From Rahnella inusitata_A (GTDB lineage Bacteria; Pseudomonadota; Gammaproteobacteria; Enterobacterales; Enterobacteriaceae), in assembly GCF_965118895.1 (NCBI RefSeq), contig NZ_CBCPJJ010000009.1, forward strand, positions 620,001-684,000: DNA of 64,000 bases. Reading direction: 5' to 3'. Shown piece by piece: positions 16,152 to 25,516 of this stretch (the stretch's first letter is position 1; every line of letters starts with the position of its first letter). The position numbers and the translations under genes were made by a program. Under the pieces are notes generated by a model. The model had not been told where the DNA came from. It was given only the letters and a program-made list of their open reading frames with translations, and did not search any database.

Positions 16152-19100
16152 TTACTCTGATGGCATTTCAGGTTTTGTTGCCGGTGCGGTAGCCGTGCTG
16201 ACTGCGGCATGACCACCTGCAGAACCTTTACCATCAAAGGCAAACTCAGGTCGAACCCAGTCGCTATGACGAGTCGGCTCTTGCACGTAAGCGGGCGCCG
16301 GTGCTTTGGTCATCGGTGCTGTAGCGTGAAGTTTGAAGCGCGGTGCTGCCACTTCAGTGCTTGTTGTCATTTCCGCAACCGAGGCAGTTTCCACAACCGG
16401 TTTTACTGGTGCAACAGGTTCAGCCTTCACTTCAGGCTCTGGAGCCGCTACCGGTGCCTGAATCTGAATTTCTGTTTCAGCCATAACAGCGACAGGTTCC
16501 ACAACAATTGGCTCTTGCGCTTCAGGTGCAACAGCAACCACTAGGGTTTCCTCTACCGGTTCAGCTGTTTCTGGTTCAACCAGAACAGGCTCATCGGCAA
16601 CAGGCTGTTCGGCAACTTCAGCTACCGCTTCTTCTGGCGCAACTGCTGCCACCACCGCTTCTGGCTCAACTTTCGCTGGTTCAGTAACCGGAGTTACCAC
16701 AACGGGCTGAGGTGAAGCTTCAGTCGTTTCATTCAGCACAGGAGTATTTTCCTGGGCGATTTCAACCTGCTGAGCAAGTACTTCTGGCGCTTCGGTTTCA
16801 TTCACATGCTGTTCATAAGCCTGAGCAACCGGGTAGGTGATCCAGACTTTACCGGATGCCATTTCAGGAGAAACGAAAGCACCAGCCATTGGCATTGGAG
16901 ATTGGGTTGGGTAACGCTCATCGCGGTAGCGACGACGACGTTGGCCGCTGACGCGCAGATGACGCGGCGAACGACGTGAACGACGTGGCATACCGTTTTC
17001 ACGGGCGTTGTCATTCTGGTTGTCATCGTTATCTGCTGAGTAATTGGTTTCAGCACCTGCTTCTTCATGTGAAGTAAATGCAGGTTCAGCAGGGCGACTA
17101 CCGGTAATCAGCAATTGCGCAGCAGCTTCCGCTTCGTGATCCACTTCTTCTGATTCGAAGCGAACTTTTTGCGTTAACTGGCGACGCTGACGGCGTTGAG
17201 CTGGCTGGCGATCTTCCTGCTCTGCATCGTCTTGAACAACCGGGGCGGAGACAACCGGCTCGGCAATTTCCTGAACCACAACATCCTGAACCTTCTCTTC
17301 CGGCTGTGTTCTGCGTTTATCATCAGAACGGCGACGGGAGCGCTCACGGCGAGGTTGTTGTTGCTGCTCATCACGGGCAACAGTTTCAACTTCTTCGGTG
17401 CGCGTTTCAGCGACAACCGGTTCCGGATTACGACGGTTACGACGCTGGTCTTCACGCGGTTCGCGGTTGTTTTCGCGAGTGTCGCGGCTTTCGCCACGGC
17501 TATCACGATTGTTATCACGGCCTTCGCCACGATTACCACGGTCAGTGCGCTCACCACGTTCGCCATTGCGTTCACGACGTCCGCCCTGACGACGCTGATT
17601 GCGGCGATCGTTGTTGCGACGGGTTTCAGCGGCTTCAGTAGTTTCTGGTTCAGCTTTAGGCGCTTCAACAGGTTTGACTTCCTGCTGAGGTTCCGGTGCG
17701 AACAAGCTTTTCAGACCACTCAACAGACGGCTGACAAACCCTGATTTCTCAGCAACAGGCGCAGCAGGTGCATTGACTGTTGTGGTGCGTGTCTGGACCG
17801 GCTCTTCAGGCGCTGAAGGTTGCTCGAAGCTTGACGGCGGCGCTTCGCCTTGCAGGGCAAACGCGGCGAGGGCCGGTTGCTCAGGACGACGGCGCTCAGA
17901 CGGCACTTCCTCAGAAGGTTGCAGCATTTCGGCTTCGTGAATCTGCGGAAGCAGGTAGCTCAGTGCAGAAATTTCTTCACCTTTACGTACACGCAGAACG
18001 TGATAGTGCGGAGTTTGCATCTGATCGTTTGGCACGATCACCGCGCGGACGCCACCCTGACGTTTTTCGATGGCATTCACCGATTCACGCTTTTCATTCA
18101 GCAGATAAGAAGCAATGGGCACAGGCACGATTGCATGCACTTCTTTGGTATTTTCTTTCAGCGCTTCTTCTTCAATCAGACGCAGAATCGACAGGGAAAG
18201 CGATTCGTTATCGCGCACAGTACCGGTACCGGCACAGCGTGGGCAGATATGATGCGTTGATTCACCCAGTGACGGGCTGAGGCGTTGACGGGACATTTCA
18301 AGCAGACCAAAGCGGGAGATGCGACCGATTTGAATACGTGCACGGTCCTGACGGACAGCATCACGCAGACGATTTTCCACTTCGCGCTGGTGACGCACTG
18401 GCGTCATGTCGATGAAGTCGATGACAATCAGGCCACCCAGGTCACGCAGGCGTAACTGACGGGCAATTTCGTCTGCGGCTTCAAGGTTGGTGTTAAAAGC
18501 GGTTTCTTCGATATCGCCACCGCGTGTTGCACGCGCGGAGTTGATGTCGATAGCGGTCAGGGCTTCGGTACTGTCGATAACAATCGAGCCGCCGGAAGGC
18601 AGACGCACTTCACGCTGGAATGCAGATTCAATCTGGGATTCAATCTGATAATGGCTAAACAGCGGAATTTCGCCAACGTACGGCTTAATTTTGCTGCTGA
18701 AGTCCGGGCGGCCCAGCGCGGCAATGTGCTCTTTCGCCAGTTCGAGAACTTTTGGGTTATCGATGAGGATTTCACCGATGTCCGGGCGCAGGTAATCACG
18801 AAACGCACGAACGATAACGTTACTTTCCTGATGAATCAGGAAGGGGGCCGGGCGGCCTTCAGCGGCTTTCTTGATGGCATCCCAATGCTTAAGGCGGAAG
18901 GTCAGGTCCCACTGCAGGGCTTCTGCGGATTTACCGACTCCGGCAGTACGCACAATAAGGCCCATGCCATCAGGCAGCTGCAGAGAAGACAACGCTTCTT
19001 TTAATTCAGTGCGGTCATCACCTTCAATCCGGCGGGAAATACCCCCAGCGCGTGGATTGTTTGGCATCAGTACTAGATAGCTACCGGCCAGGCTGATAAA

Positions 19101-19454
19101 CGTCGTCAGCGCTGCACCTTTATTTCCGCGTTCTTCTTTATCAACCTGAACGATCACTTCCTGACCTTCGCGTAAAACATCTTTGATGTTCGGGCGGCCA
19201 TGTGAGGAATAATTGCTAGGGAAATATTCGCGGGAAATTTCTTTCAGAGGAAGGAAACCGTGTCGTTCTGCGCCGTAATCTACGAATGCCGCTTCCAGAC
19301 TAGGTTCAATGCGGGTGATTTTACCTTTGTAAATATTCGCTTTTTTCTGCTCATGGCCCGGACTTTCAATATCCAAATCATACAGACGCTGTCCATCTAC
19401 AAGGGCAACGCGCAACTCTTCTTGCTGAGTTGCGTTAATCAACATTCTTTTCAT
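16152..19454 (-). CDS. rne: Ribonuclease E
   Basis: Essential endoribonuclease and scaffold of the RNA degradosome, membrane-associated. It has 1100 aa against 1061 in E. coli. The catalytic half has an S1 domain (about 35-125), a 5' sensor and RNase H-like region, and a DNase I-like domain. Asp303 and Asn305 in AIDINSARATRGG and Asp346 in IVIDFIDM bind the metal. The Zn-link CPRCAGTG has Cys404/Cys407. The unstructured C-terminal half holds an Arg-rich RNA-binding stretch (about 590-720), a long Pro/Val/Glu/Ala low-complexity section and a conserved end (RHSDWVRPEFAFDGKG) expected to bind PNPase. The start MKRMLINATQQEEL equals E. coli. A long leader upstream suggests autoregulation. Confidence 0.97.
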   Translation of the reverse strand: MKRMLINATQQEELRVALVDGQRLYDLDIESPGHEQKKANIYKGKITRIEPSLEAAFVDYGAERHGFLPLKEISREYFPSNYSSHGRPNIKDVLREGQEVIVQVDKEERGNKGAALTTFISLAGSYLVLMPNNPRAGGISRRIEGDDRTELKEALSSLQLPDGMGLIVRTAGVGKSAEALQWDLTFRLKHWDAIKKAAEGRPAPFLIHQESNVIVRAFRDYLRPDIGEILIDNPKVLELAKEHIAALGRPDFSSKIKPYVGEIPLFSHYQIESQIESAFQREVRLPSGGSIVIDSTEALTAIDINSARATRGGDIEETAFNTNLEAADEIARQLRLRDLGGLIVIDFIDMTPVRHQREVENRLRDAVRQDRARIQIGRISRFGLLEMSRQRLSPSLGESTHHICPRCAGTGTVRDNESLSLSILRLIEEEALKENTKEVHAIVPVPIASYLLNEKRESVNAIEKRQGGVRAVIVPNDQMQTPHYHVLRVRKGEEISALSYLLPQIHEAEMLQPSEEVPSERRRPEQPALAAFALQGEAPPSSFEQPSAPEEPVQTRTTTVNAPAAPVAEKSGFVSRLLSGLKSLFAPEPQQEVKPVEAPKAEPETTEAAETRRNNDRRNQRRQGGRRERNGERGERTDRGNRGEGRDNNRDSRGESRDTRENNREPREDQRRNRRNPEPVVAETRTEEVETVARDEQQQQPRRERSRRRSDDKRRTQPEEKVQDVVVQEIAEPVVSAPVVQDDAEQEDRQPAQRRQRRQLTQKVRFESEEVDHEAEAAAQLLITGSRPAEPAFTSHEEAGAETNYSADNDDNQNDNARENGMPRRSRRSPRHLRVSGQRRRRYRDERYPTQSPMPMAGAFVSPEMASGKVWITYPVAQAYEQHVNETEAPEVLAQQVEIAQENTPVLNETTEASPQPVVVTPVTEPAKVEPEAVVAAVAPEEAVAEVAEQPVADEPVLVEPETAEPVEETLVVAVAPEAQEPIVVEPVAVMAETEIQIQAPVAAPEPEVKAEPVAPVKPVVETASVAEMTTSTEVAAPRFKLHATAPMTKAPAPAYVQEPTRHSDWVRPEFAFDGKGSAGGHAAVSTATAPATKPEMPSE

Positions 19455-19700
19455 CTTAACTTACTCGTTATTTTTCCATTATTGACAGAGCTGCGGGCAA
19501 AATGACGTCATGGCCGGATAAACCGTTGGCCCCGAGTCTTCTCGCAAATCGTCAACCTCACGGCTGTCGCTTGCATAGGGGCGCATTATTTCGGTAAGTC
19601 TGCTTTTGCTGTATTAAAGACACCAGCGTTGTGAAAGCAGCACTTTTATTAGGGGAATAGCTTCTGAATTTTAGTTTACAGATCTCATTCCGTTTGCCGG
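19455..19700 (-). ncRNA. rne 5' leader (autoregulatory UTR)
   Basis: E. coli rne has a leader of about 361 nt whose hairpins are recognised by RNase E itself (rne5 element). Here 589 nt separate rne from rluC with no gene. On the reverse strand CTGCTTT (19634-19640) pairs with AAAGCAG (19600-19606) to form a stem-loop in the leader. Assignment as an rne5-like element rests on position and gene identity; I could not fold the whole leader. The part nearer rluC (about 19700-20043) should hold both promoters. Confidence 0.5.
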
Positions 19701-20043
19701 CCAAGCTGCAACCCGCAGCCCGCTAATTGCTTGATTTCACATTACGTCTTACGCCATTGCTGCGTTTTTGTGCGATCAGGCAAATCTATAATTCCTGCGT
19801 TTTCCCTAACTTAAGAGAAACAACGCGGAAAGTGACTTCATTATTCCATTGCAGGCACTGTGATAGCAAGGTGACTTTTCCCGTTATGACCAAGAATCTT
19901 ATTCATCTGCGAGGTAATGCACATTGCTCGTGCTTTTTATCTGGTTTTCTTGCAGGTTTTCCACGGTAGTTGCTGGTAAGCTATGAGTTAAGCACATAAA
20001 AATCTGTGGCGCGAATCGTGCCTGATATTTAGAATCCCGAGCC

Positions 20044-21006
20044 ATGAAAACTGAGAATCCAGCTGTACAATTAATCCCCATTTCTGAAGATGAAGCCGGT
20101 CAGCGTATTGACAACTTCTTACTTAAAATCCTGAAAGGCGTGCCGAAAAGCATGATTTATCGCATCGTGCGTAAGGGTGAAGTCAGGGTTAATAAAAAAC
20201 GTATTAAACCAGAATACAAATTACTAGACGGTGATGTCGTTCGTGTTCCGCCGGTAAGAATCGCGGAAAAAGATGAAGCACCTGTTTCGGCCAAACTTGA
20301 TAAAGTTGCGGCACTCACGGATTGCATCCTTTATGAAGACGATCATCTGCTGATCCTCAACAAGCCTTCCGGTACTGCGGTTCACGGTGGCAGCGGGCTG
20401 AGCTTTGGGGTTATCGAAGGATTACGGGCATTGCGCCCGGAAGCCCGTTTCCTTGAGCTGGTTCACCGCCTGGATAGGGATACTTCCGGTGTTCTGCTGG
20501 TCGCCAAGAAGCGCTCTGCGCTGCGTTCATTACACGAACAGCTACGTATAAAGAGTATGCAGAAAGACTATCTGGCACTGGTTCAGGGCGAATGGCCTTC
20601 CCATTGCAAAGTCGTGCAGGCACCTTTGCTGAAAAATATTTTGCAAAGCGGCGAGCGGATTGTCCGTGTGAATGCCGAAGGTAAGCCTTCTGAAACGCGA
20701 TTCAAAATAGAAGAGCGCTACGAGTTTGCAACGCTGGTGAAAGCCAGTCCGGTGACCGGCAGAACGCACCAAATCCGCGTTCATGCGCTACACGCGGGTC
20801 ATCCTATCGCATTCGACGATCGCTACGGTGAGCGCGAATTCGATGCCAAATTATCTGGAACCGGCCTGAACCGTCTGTTCCTGCACGCGGCAGCGCTGCG
20901 TTTTGAGCATCCAAATACCGGCGAGACGATGCGCATTGAGGCCCCGATGGACGCCAAACTGCGTAACTGCCTCAAGGTATTGCGTGGAAAAAACTCGTCT
21001 CGATAA
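20044..21006 (+). CDS. rluC: 23S rRNA pseudouridine(955/2504/2580) synthase
   Basis: Isomerises U955, U2504 and U2580 of 23S rRNA. It has 320 aa (E. coli 319). The N-terminal S4 RNA-binding domain covers about residues 17-80 (QRIDNFLLKILKGVPKSMIY, GEVRVNKKRIKPEY). The RluA-family catalytic motif HRLDRDTSGVLLVAKK contains the nucleophilic Asp. The later motifs VTGRTHQIRVHALHAGHPI and LFLHAAALRFEHP are intact. It is divergent from rne and ends at a strong terminator shared with maf/yceF. Confidence 0.96.
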   Translation: MKTENPAVQLIPISEDEAGQRIDNFLLKILKGVPKSMIYRIVRKGEVRVNKKRIKPEYKLLDGDVVRVPPVRIAEKDEAPVSAKLDKVAALTDCILYEDDHLLILNKPSGTAVHGGSGLSFGVIEGLRALRPEARFLELVHRLDRDTSGVLLVAKKRSALRSLHEQLRIKSMQKDYLALVQGEWPSHCKVVQAPLLKNILQSGERIVRVNAEGKPSETRFKIEERYEFATLVKASPVTGRTHQIRVHALHAGHPIAFDDRYGEREFDAKLSGTGLNRLFLHAAALRFEHPNTGETMRIEAPMDAKLRNCLKVLRGKNSSR

Positions 21007-21033
21007 GTGAATGCTTAGAGCAATATTTAGAGT

Positions 21034-21063
21034 AAAAAGGGCGCGCGCATTGCGCCCTTTTTT
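21034..21063. terminator. Bidirectional terminator between rluC and yceF
   Basis: AAAAAGGGCGC / GCGCCCTTTTTT arms (21034-21063) with a short loop; A- and T-runs on the two sides serve both strands. Confidence 0.85.
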
Positions 21064-21073
21064 GTGCCTCTGA

Positions 21074-21667
21074 CTAAAGAAGCGGATTAATACTGTGCCC
21101 GCGCAGCAGGCCCAAAAGGGCAATCAGCGGTAAACCAATCAATGTGTTTGGGTCACGCCCGGTCAGGCTCTCAAATAATGTGATCCCTAACCCTTCACAT
21201 TTAAAACTGCCCGCGCAGTCGTAGGGTTTCTCACGGTGCAGATAGCCGGAAATTTCCTCATCGTTTAATGCCCTGAACGTGACATCAAAGGTTTCGCACA
21301 ATGTCTGCGCTTGTGAAGTTCGCGCATCGAGCAGGCTGAGGCCGGTATAAAAGGTTACGGTTCGACCACTGGCAGCGCGCAGCTGACGAAAAGCATTTTC
21401 GAATGTATAGGGTTTACCGGTGATATGGCCGTCGATGACACAGACCTGATCAGACCCGATAATCAGATATTCGGGGTACGAGTTGCTCAGTGCGCGAGCT
21501 TTAGATTGTGCCAGTCGCTGCACCAGAACCTCTGGTTTTTCAGCTTCCAGCGGCGTTTCATCAATATCGGGCGCAGCACAGGTAAAGCTGAGGCCGGTCT
21601 TATCAAGCAGTGCCTTTCTGTAGACTGACGTAGAGGCCAAAAGCAGTTTTGCAGGAAGTGTTGTCAT
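21074..21667 (-). CDS. yceF: Maf-family nucleotide pyrophosphatase (7-methyl-GTP type)
   Basis: House-cleaning enzyme hydrolysing non-canonical nucleoside triphosphates; E. coli YceF prefers m7GTP. It has 197 aa from the ATG at 21665-21667 (MTTLPAKLLLAST), which aligns with the E. coli start; a GTG four codons upstream is possible, and neither has a clear ribosome site. Motifs: LLLASTSVYRKALLDKTG, PDIDET, IIGSDQVCVIDG (catalytic Asp), GKPYTFENAF, TFYTGL and GSFKCEGLGITLFE. It lies beside rluC and divergent from yceD as in E. coli. Confidence 0.94.
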   Translation of the reverse strand: MTTLPAKLLLASTSVYRKALLDKTGLSFTCAAPDIDETPLEAEKPEVLVQRLAQSKARALSNSYPEYLIIGSDQVCVIDGHITGKPYTFENAFRQLRAASGRTVTFYTGLSLLDARTSQAQTLCETFDVTFRALNDEEISGYLHREKPYDCAGSFKCEGLGITLFESLTGRDPNTLIGLPLIALLGLLRGHSINPLL

Positions 21668-21808
21668 AATTTTTTTCACAAAGCGTAGCGTTATTCAATC
21701 GTACATTTTAAACTGTTGGCCGCTGTGGAAGCGAATATTGGTGAAAGGTGCGGTTTTGAGGCCTTTTTCTTTGACTCTATGTCGTTACAAAGTTAATATG
21801 CGCGCCCT

Positions 21809-22333
21809 ATGCAAAAAGTAAAATTACCCTTAGCCGTTGATGCGATTCGTACAGCCCAAAAGCGTTTAGATTACTCCGGTATCTATTCGCCTGGTCAGGT
21901 GACACGATTAGCGGCATCAGTGGTGAGCGTTGATTCTGATGTCCAAACTTCTTTGTCGTTTGATATCGACAATCTGCGTCTGGCCGTTATTAATGGTCAG
22001 TCTGATGTTACTGTGACTCTGGAATGCCAGAGATGCGGTAAGACGTTTGAGCACCAGGTTCACGCAACATATTGTTTTAGTCCTGTTCGCAATGATGAAC
22101 AGGCTGAAGCATTACCGGAAGCGTACGAGCCGATCGAAGTCGATGAGTTTGGCGAAGTTGATCTGCTGGCGATGATTGAAGATGAAATCATTCTTTCACT
22201 GCCTGTCGTTCCGGTACATGAATCTGAACACTGTGAAGTGTCCGACGCGGACATGGTATTCGGTAAACTGCCTGCAGAGGTGGAGAAACCTAATCCATTT
22301 GCCGTATTAGCGAGTTTAAAGAAAAGTACTTAA
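21809..22333 (+). CDS. yceD: DUF177 protein YceD (23S rRNA accumulation protein)
   Basis: It has 174 aa (E. coli 173). Family members are needed for normal 23S rRNA accumulation; molecular activity is not established. A paired-Cys motif LECQRCGK (about residues 72-79) and a later CEVSD segment are seen, with an acidic middle part (EVDEFGEVDLLAMIEDEIIL). The ATG at 21809 lacks a strong ribosome site. It is the first gene of the operon that continues with rpmF 12 nt after its stop. Confidence 0.93.
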   Translation: MQKVKLPLAVDAIRTAQKRLDYSGIYSPGQVTRLAASVVSVDSDVQTSLSFDIDNLRLAVINGQSDVTVTLECQRCGKTFEHQVHATYCFSPVRNDEQAEALPEAYEPIEVDEFGEVDLLAMIEDEIILSLPVVPVHESEHCEVSDADMVFGKLPAEVEKPNPFAVLASLKKST

Positions 22334-22345
22334 GGAGTAAGGTCC

Positions 22346-22513
22346 ATGGCCGTACAACAGAATAAACCAACCCGTTCTAAACGTGGCATGCGTCGTTCAC
22401 ACGATGCTCTGACCACTTCCACTCTGTCTGTGGACAAGACTTCTGGTGAAACTCACCTGCGTCACCACATCACTGCCGACGGTTTCTACCGCGGTCGCAA
22501 GGTTATCGGCTGA
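22346..22513 (+). CDS. rpmF: 50S ribosomal protein L32
   Basis: Small basic protein of the large subunit. It has 55 aa; E. coli has 57. It starts MAVQQNKPTRSKRGMRRSHD, followed by TLSVDKTSGETHLRHHITAD and GFYRGRKVIG. The gene is short but unmistakable. TAAGGAG lies upstream at normal spacing. The family end in E. coli is VIAK; here it ends VIG and stops. It is co-transcribed with yceD and with plsX, linking ribosome and membrane-lipid synthesis. Confidence 0.97.
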   Translation: MAVQQNKPTRSKRGMRRSHDALTTSTLSVDKTSGETHLRHHITADGFYRGRKVIG

Positions 22514-22561
22514 TATTTGCCAGCTACTTATTCAAGTGATAAGTGCTAGCAAGGCGATACC

Positions 22562-23596
22562 TTGACTCGTCTAACCCTCGCGTTAGATGTAATGGGCGGG
22601 GATTTCGGTCCATCCGTCACAGTGCCTGCTTCATTGCAGGCACTTATCTCTAATTCTGAATTAGACCTTCTTCTGGTCGGCATTCCCGACGAAATCACAC
22701 CTTTCTTAGCCAAAGCCGATCCTTCTTTATCAGAACGAATTCGGATAATTCCTGCTGAATCCGTTATAGCCAGCGACATGAGAGCGTCACAAGCTATACG
22801 TGCCAGTAAAGGAAGCTCAATGCGTGTGGCGTTGGAACTGATCAAAAGTGGTGATGCACAGGCATGTGTCAGCGCGGGAAATACCGGCGCGTTGATGGGA
22901 TTAGCTAAACTGGTTGTAAAACCTCTGGATGGTATTGAGCGCCCGGCGCTGATGAGCGTATTGCCCAATCAGCAGCGAAGTAAAACGGTGGTGCTCGATC
23001 TGGGGGCGAACGTTGAGTGTGACAGCACGATGCTGGTTCAGTTTGCCGTGATGGGTGCAGTGATGGCGGAGGAAGTTGTGGGTATCAGTAATCCCCGCGT
23101 CGCCTTGCTGAACATCGGCGAAGAAGAAAGCAAAGGGCTGGATAACATCCGCGAAGCCGCAGCTATTTTAAAAAAAACCACGTCTATCAACTATATCGGC
23201 TATCTTGAAGGCAATGACCTTCTGACTGGCAAGACCGATGTGATGGTGTGTGATGGTTTCGTCGGAAATGTTACGCTTAAAACCATGGAAGGTGTAATAA
23301 GGATGTTTTTGTCACTGTTAAAATCCTCTGGAGAGGGTGGCAAGAAGGCCTGGTGGTTGAAGTGGTTGGGTCGGATTTTACAGAAGAAATTGCTAAAGCG
23401 TTTTAGCCATCTCAACCCCGACCAGTATAATGGCGCATGTTTGTTAGGATTACGCGGCATCGTTATTAAAAGCCACGGTGGAGCAAATCAGCGTGCGTTT
23501 GCTGTTGCTATCGAACAGGCCGTGCAGGCGGTGCAGCGGCAGGTCCCTCAGCGGATCGCCGCGCGCCTTGAAGCTGTATTACCCAAGAGTGACTGA
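22562..23596 (+). CDS. plsX: Phosphate acyltransferase PlsX
   Basis: Converts acyl-ACP to acyl-phosphate for phospholipid synthesis; peripheral membrane enzyme. It has 344 aa with a TTG start (MTRLTLALDVMGGDFGPSVT). AAGG lies upstream, and the residues before the internal ATG at codon 11 are highly conserved, so the TTG is preferred. Motifs: CVSAGNTGALMGLAK, VLDLGANVECDSTML, ALLNIGEEESKGLD, VCDGFVGNVTLKTMEG and HLNPDQYNGACLLGL. The C-terminus is about a dozen residues shorter than in E. coli. It is followed by fabH after 6 nt. Confidence 0.96.
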   Translation: MTRLTLALDVMGGDFGPSVTVPASLQALISNSELDLLLVGIPDEITPFLAKADPSLSERIRIIPAESVIASDMRASQAIRASKGSSMRVALELIKSGDAQACVSAGNTGALMGLAKLVVKPLDGIERPALMSVLPNQQRSKTVVLDLGANVECDSTMLVQFAVMGAVMAEEVVGISNPRVALLNIGEEESKGLDNIREAAAILKKTTSINYIGYLEGNDLLTGKTDVMVCDGFVGNVTLKTMEGVIRMFLSLLKSSGEGGKKAWWLKWLGRILQKKLLKRFSHLNPDQYNGACLLGLRGIVIKSHGGANQRAFAVAIEQAVQAVQRQVPQRIAARLEAVLPKSD

Positions 23597-23602
23597 TCGT
23601 AC

Positions 23603-24556
23603 ATGTATACAAAGATTCTCGGTACGGGGAGCTATTTGCCCGTGCAAGTCCGGTCCAACGCCGACTTAGAAAAAATGGTGGATACCTCCGACGAGTGGAT
23701 TGTCACCCGTACAGGTATTCGTGAACGTCGTATCGCTGCTCCGGATGAGACTGTGGCCACAATGGGCCTGCACGCAGCAGAAAAAGCACTTGAAATGGCC
23801 GGCGTCAGCGCAAGCGACGTAGGTTTAATCATTGTTGCAACAACCTCATCTTCACACGCATTCCCGAGCTCAGCCTGCCAGTTGCAGAATATGCTGGGTA
23901 TCAAGGATTGCGCAGCGTTCGATCTTGCTGCGGCCTGCGCAGGATTTACTTATGCGCTGAGCGTGGCGGATCAATACATCAAGAACGGTGCAGTAAAACA
24001 TGCGCTGGTGATCGGTTCTGATGTGCTTTCCCGTAAACTCGATCCTCAGGATCGCGGTACGGTGATTCTCTTTGGCGACGGTGCGGGCGCAGTTTTGCTT
24101 GGCGCATCTGAAGAGCAGGGCATTATTTCCACTCACATGCACGCAGACGGCCATTATGGCAATCTGCTGACGTTACCGTACCCAAGCCAGACTGAGCCGG
24201 AAAAACCTGCTTATGTAACTATGGCCGGTAACGAAGTTTTCAAAGTCGCGGTGACTGAACTGGCACATATTGTTGATGAAACGCTGACGGCGAATAATCT
24301 CGATCGTTCCGAACTCGACTGGCTGGTTCCGCATCAGGCGAACCTGCGCATCATCAGTGCCACAGCGAAAAAGCTGGGCATGGGAATGGAAAAAGTCGTG
24401 GTCACGCTGGATCGTCATGGTAATACCTCTGCGGCCTCGGTGCCTGCGGCATTTGACGAAGCAGTGCGTGATGGCAGAATTCAGCGCGGGCAATTAGTGT
24501 TGCTCGAAGCATTTGGCGGTGGCTTTACCTGGGGCTCGGCGCTGGTACGTTTTTGA
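23603..24556 (+). CDS. fabH: 3-oxoacyl-ACP synthase III (KAS III)
   Basis: Starts fatty-acid synthesis by condensing acetyl-CoA with malonyl-ACP. It has 317 aa as in E. coli. The catalytic triad is complete: Cys112 in FDLAAACAGFTYAL, His in LVPHQANLRI (about 244) and Asn in HGNTSAASVP (about 274). Start ATG 23603, only 6 nt after plsX. fabD follows after 19 nt. It is part of the yceD-to-fabF cluster. Confidence 0.97.
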   Translation: MYTKILGTGSYLPVQVRSNADLEKMVDTSDEWIVTRTGIRERRIAAPDETVATMGLHAAEKALEMAGVSASDVGLIIVATTSSSHAFPSSACQLQNMLGIKDCAAFDLAAACAGFTYALSVADQYIKNGAVKHALVIGSDVLSRKLDPQDRGTVILFGDGAGAVLLGASEEQGIISTHMHADGHYGNLLTLPYPSQTEPEKPAYVTMAGNEVFKVAVTELAHIVDETLTANNLDRSELDWLVPHQANLRIISATAKKLGMGMEKVVVTLDRHGNTSAASVPAAFDEAVRDGRIQRGQLVLLEAFGGGFTWGSALVRF

Positions 24557-24575
24557 TTTAACAGGATCATATAAA

Positions 24576-25505
24576 ATGACAAAAATTGCAGTTGTTTTCC
24601 CTGGTCAGGGTTCTCAGACGCTCGGTATGCTGGCTGATTTAGCCGCTGCGCATCCGATTGTTGAAGAAACATTTACCGAGGCTTCTTCGGTGCTGGGGTA
24701 CGATTTATGGCAGCTGGTGCAAGAAGGGCCCGCTGAAGAACTGAATAAGACCTGGCAGACACAGCCTGCATTGCTGGCGGCCTCCGTGGCTATCTGGCGC
24801 GTTTGGCAGCAGCAGAACGGCACTCAGCCTATTCTGATGGCTGGCCACAGCCTGGGTGAATATTCTGCGCTGGTCTGTGCCGGTGTACTGGATTTCAAAC
24901 AGGCTATTTCGCTGGTTGAACTGCGTGGCAAACTGATGCAGGAAGCAGTCCCTGCTGGAACAGGTGCTATGTATGCCATCATCGGTCTGGATAACGACGC
25001 GATCGCTAAAGCGTGTGAAGAATCCGCGCAAGGTCAGGTTGTTTCTCCGGTGAACTTCAATTCACCGGGTCAGGTGGTGATTGCGGGCAACAAAGAAGCC
25101 GTTGAGCGCGCCGGTGCTGCCTGTAAGGCGGCGGGTGCAAAACGTGCGCTACCGCTGCCTGTCAGCGTGCCTTCCCACTGTGCTTTGATGAAGCCAGCGG
25201 CAGACAAAATGGCCGTTGCGCTTGAAAACATTACCTTCAGTGCACCGCAGTTCTCTGTGGTAAACAACGTTGATGTTAAAGTAGAATCCTCTCCGGAAGC
25301 CATCCGTAGCGCGTTGGTTCGTCAGTTATACAGCCCGGTGCGCTGGACTGAGTCTGTCGAATTCATGGCCGCACAGGGTGTAGAGCAGTTATTAGAAGTA
25401 GGACCAGGCAAAGTACTGACCGGTCTGACTAAACGTATTGTTGACACCCTGACAGCTGCCGCAGTGAATGACACGGCAAGTCTGGCAGCGGCGCTTGAGC
25501 AATAA
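24576..25505 (+). CDS. fabD: Malonyl-CoA:ACP transacylase
   Basis: Loads malonyl groups on ACP. It has 309 aa from the ATG at 24576 (MTKIAVVFPGQGSQTLGM), with AGGA upstream; the frame extends back into fabH but that part is not conserved. The catalytic Ser is in MAGHSLGEYSAL (about residue 92). PVSVPSHCALM carries the active-site His, and LEVGPGKVLTGL lies near the end. It is in the fab operon between fabH and fabG. Confidence 0.97.
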   Translation: MTKIAVVFPGQGSQTLGMLADLAAAHPIVEETFTEASSVLGYDLWQLVQEGPAEELNKTWQTQPALLAASVAIWRVWQQQNGTQPILMAGHSLGEYSALVCAGVLDFKQAISLVELRGKLMQEAVPAGTGAMYAIIGLDNDAIAKACEESAQGQVVSPVNFNSPGQVVIAGNKEAVERAGAACKAAGAKRALPLPVSVPSHCALMKPAADKMAVALENITFSAPQFSVVNNVDVKVESSPEAIRSALVRQLYSPVRWTESVEFMAAQGVEQLLEVGPGKVLTGLTKRIVDTLTAAAVNDTASLAAALEQ

Positions 25506-25516
25506 AAGAGGATAAT

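Noticed and set aside
17196..17744. 182-aa open frame on the + strand within rne
   Set aside because: Thr/Phe/Ala-rich product of the low-complexity Arg/Glu codons of rne read backwards.
16209..17760. Possible tandem repeats in the rne C-terminal half
   Set aside because: Degenerate Pro/Glu/Val/Ala coding repeats typical of the RNase E scaffold region; not a CRISPR or mobile repeat.
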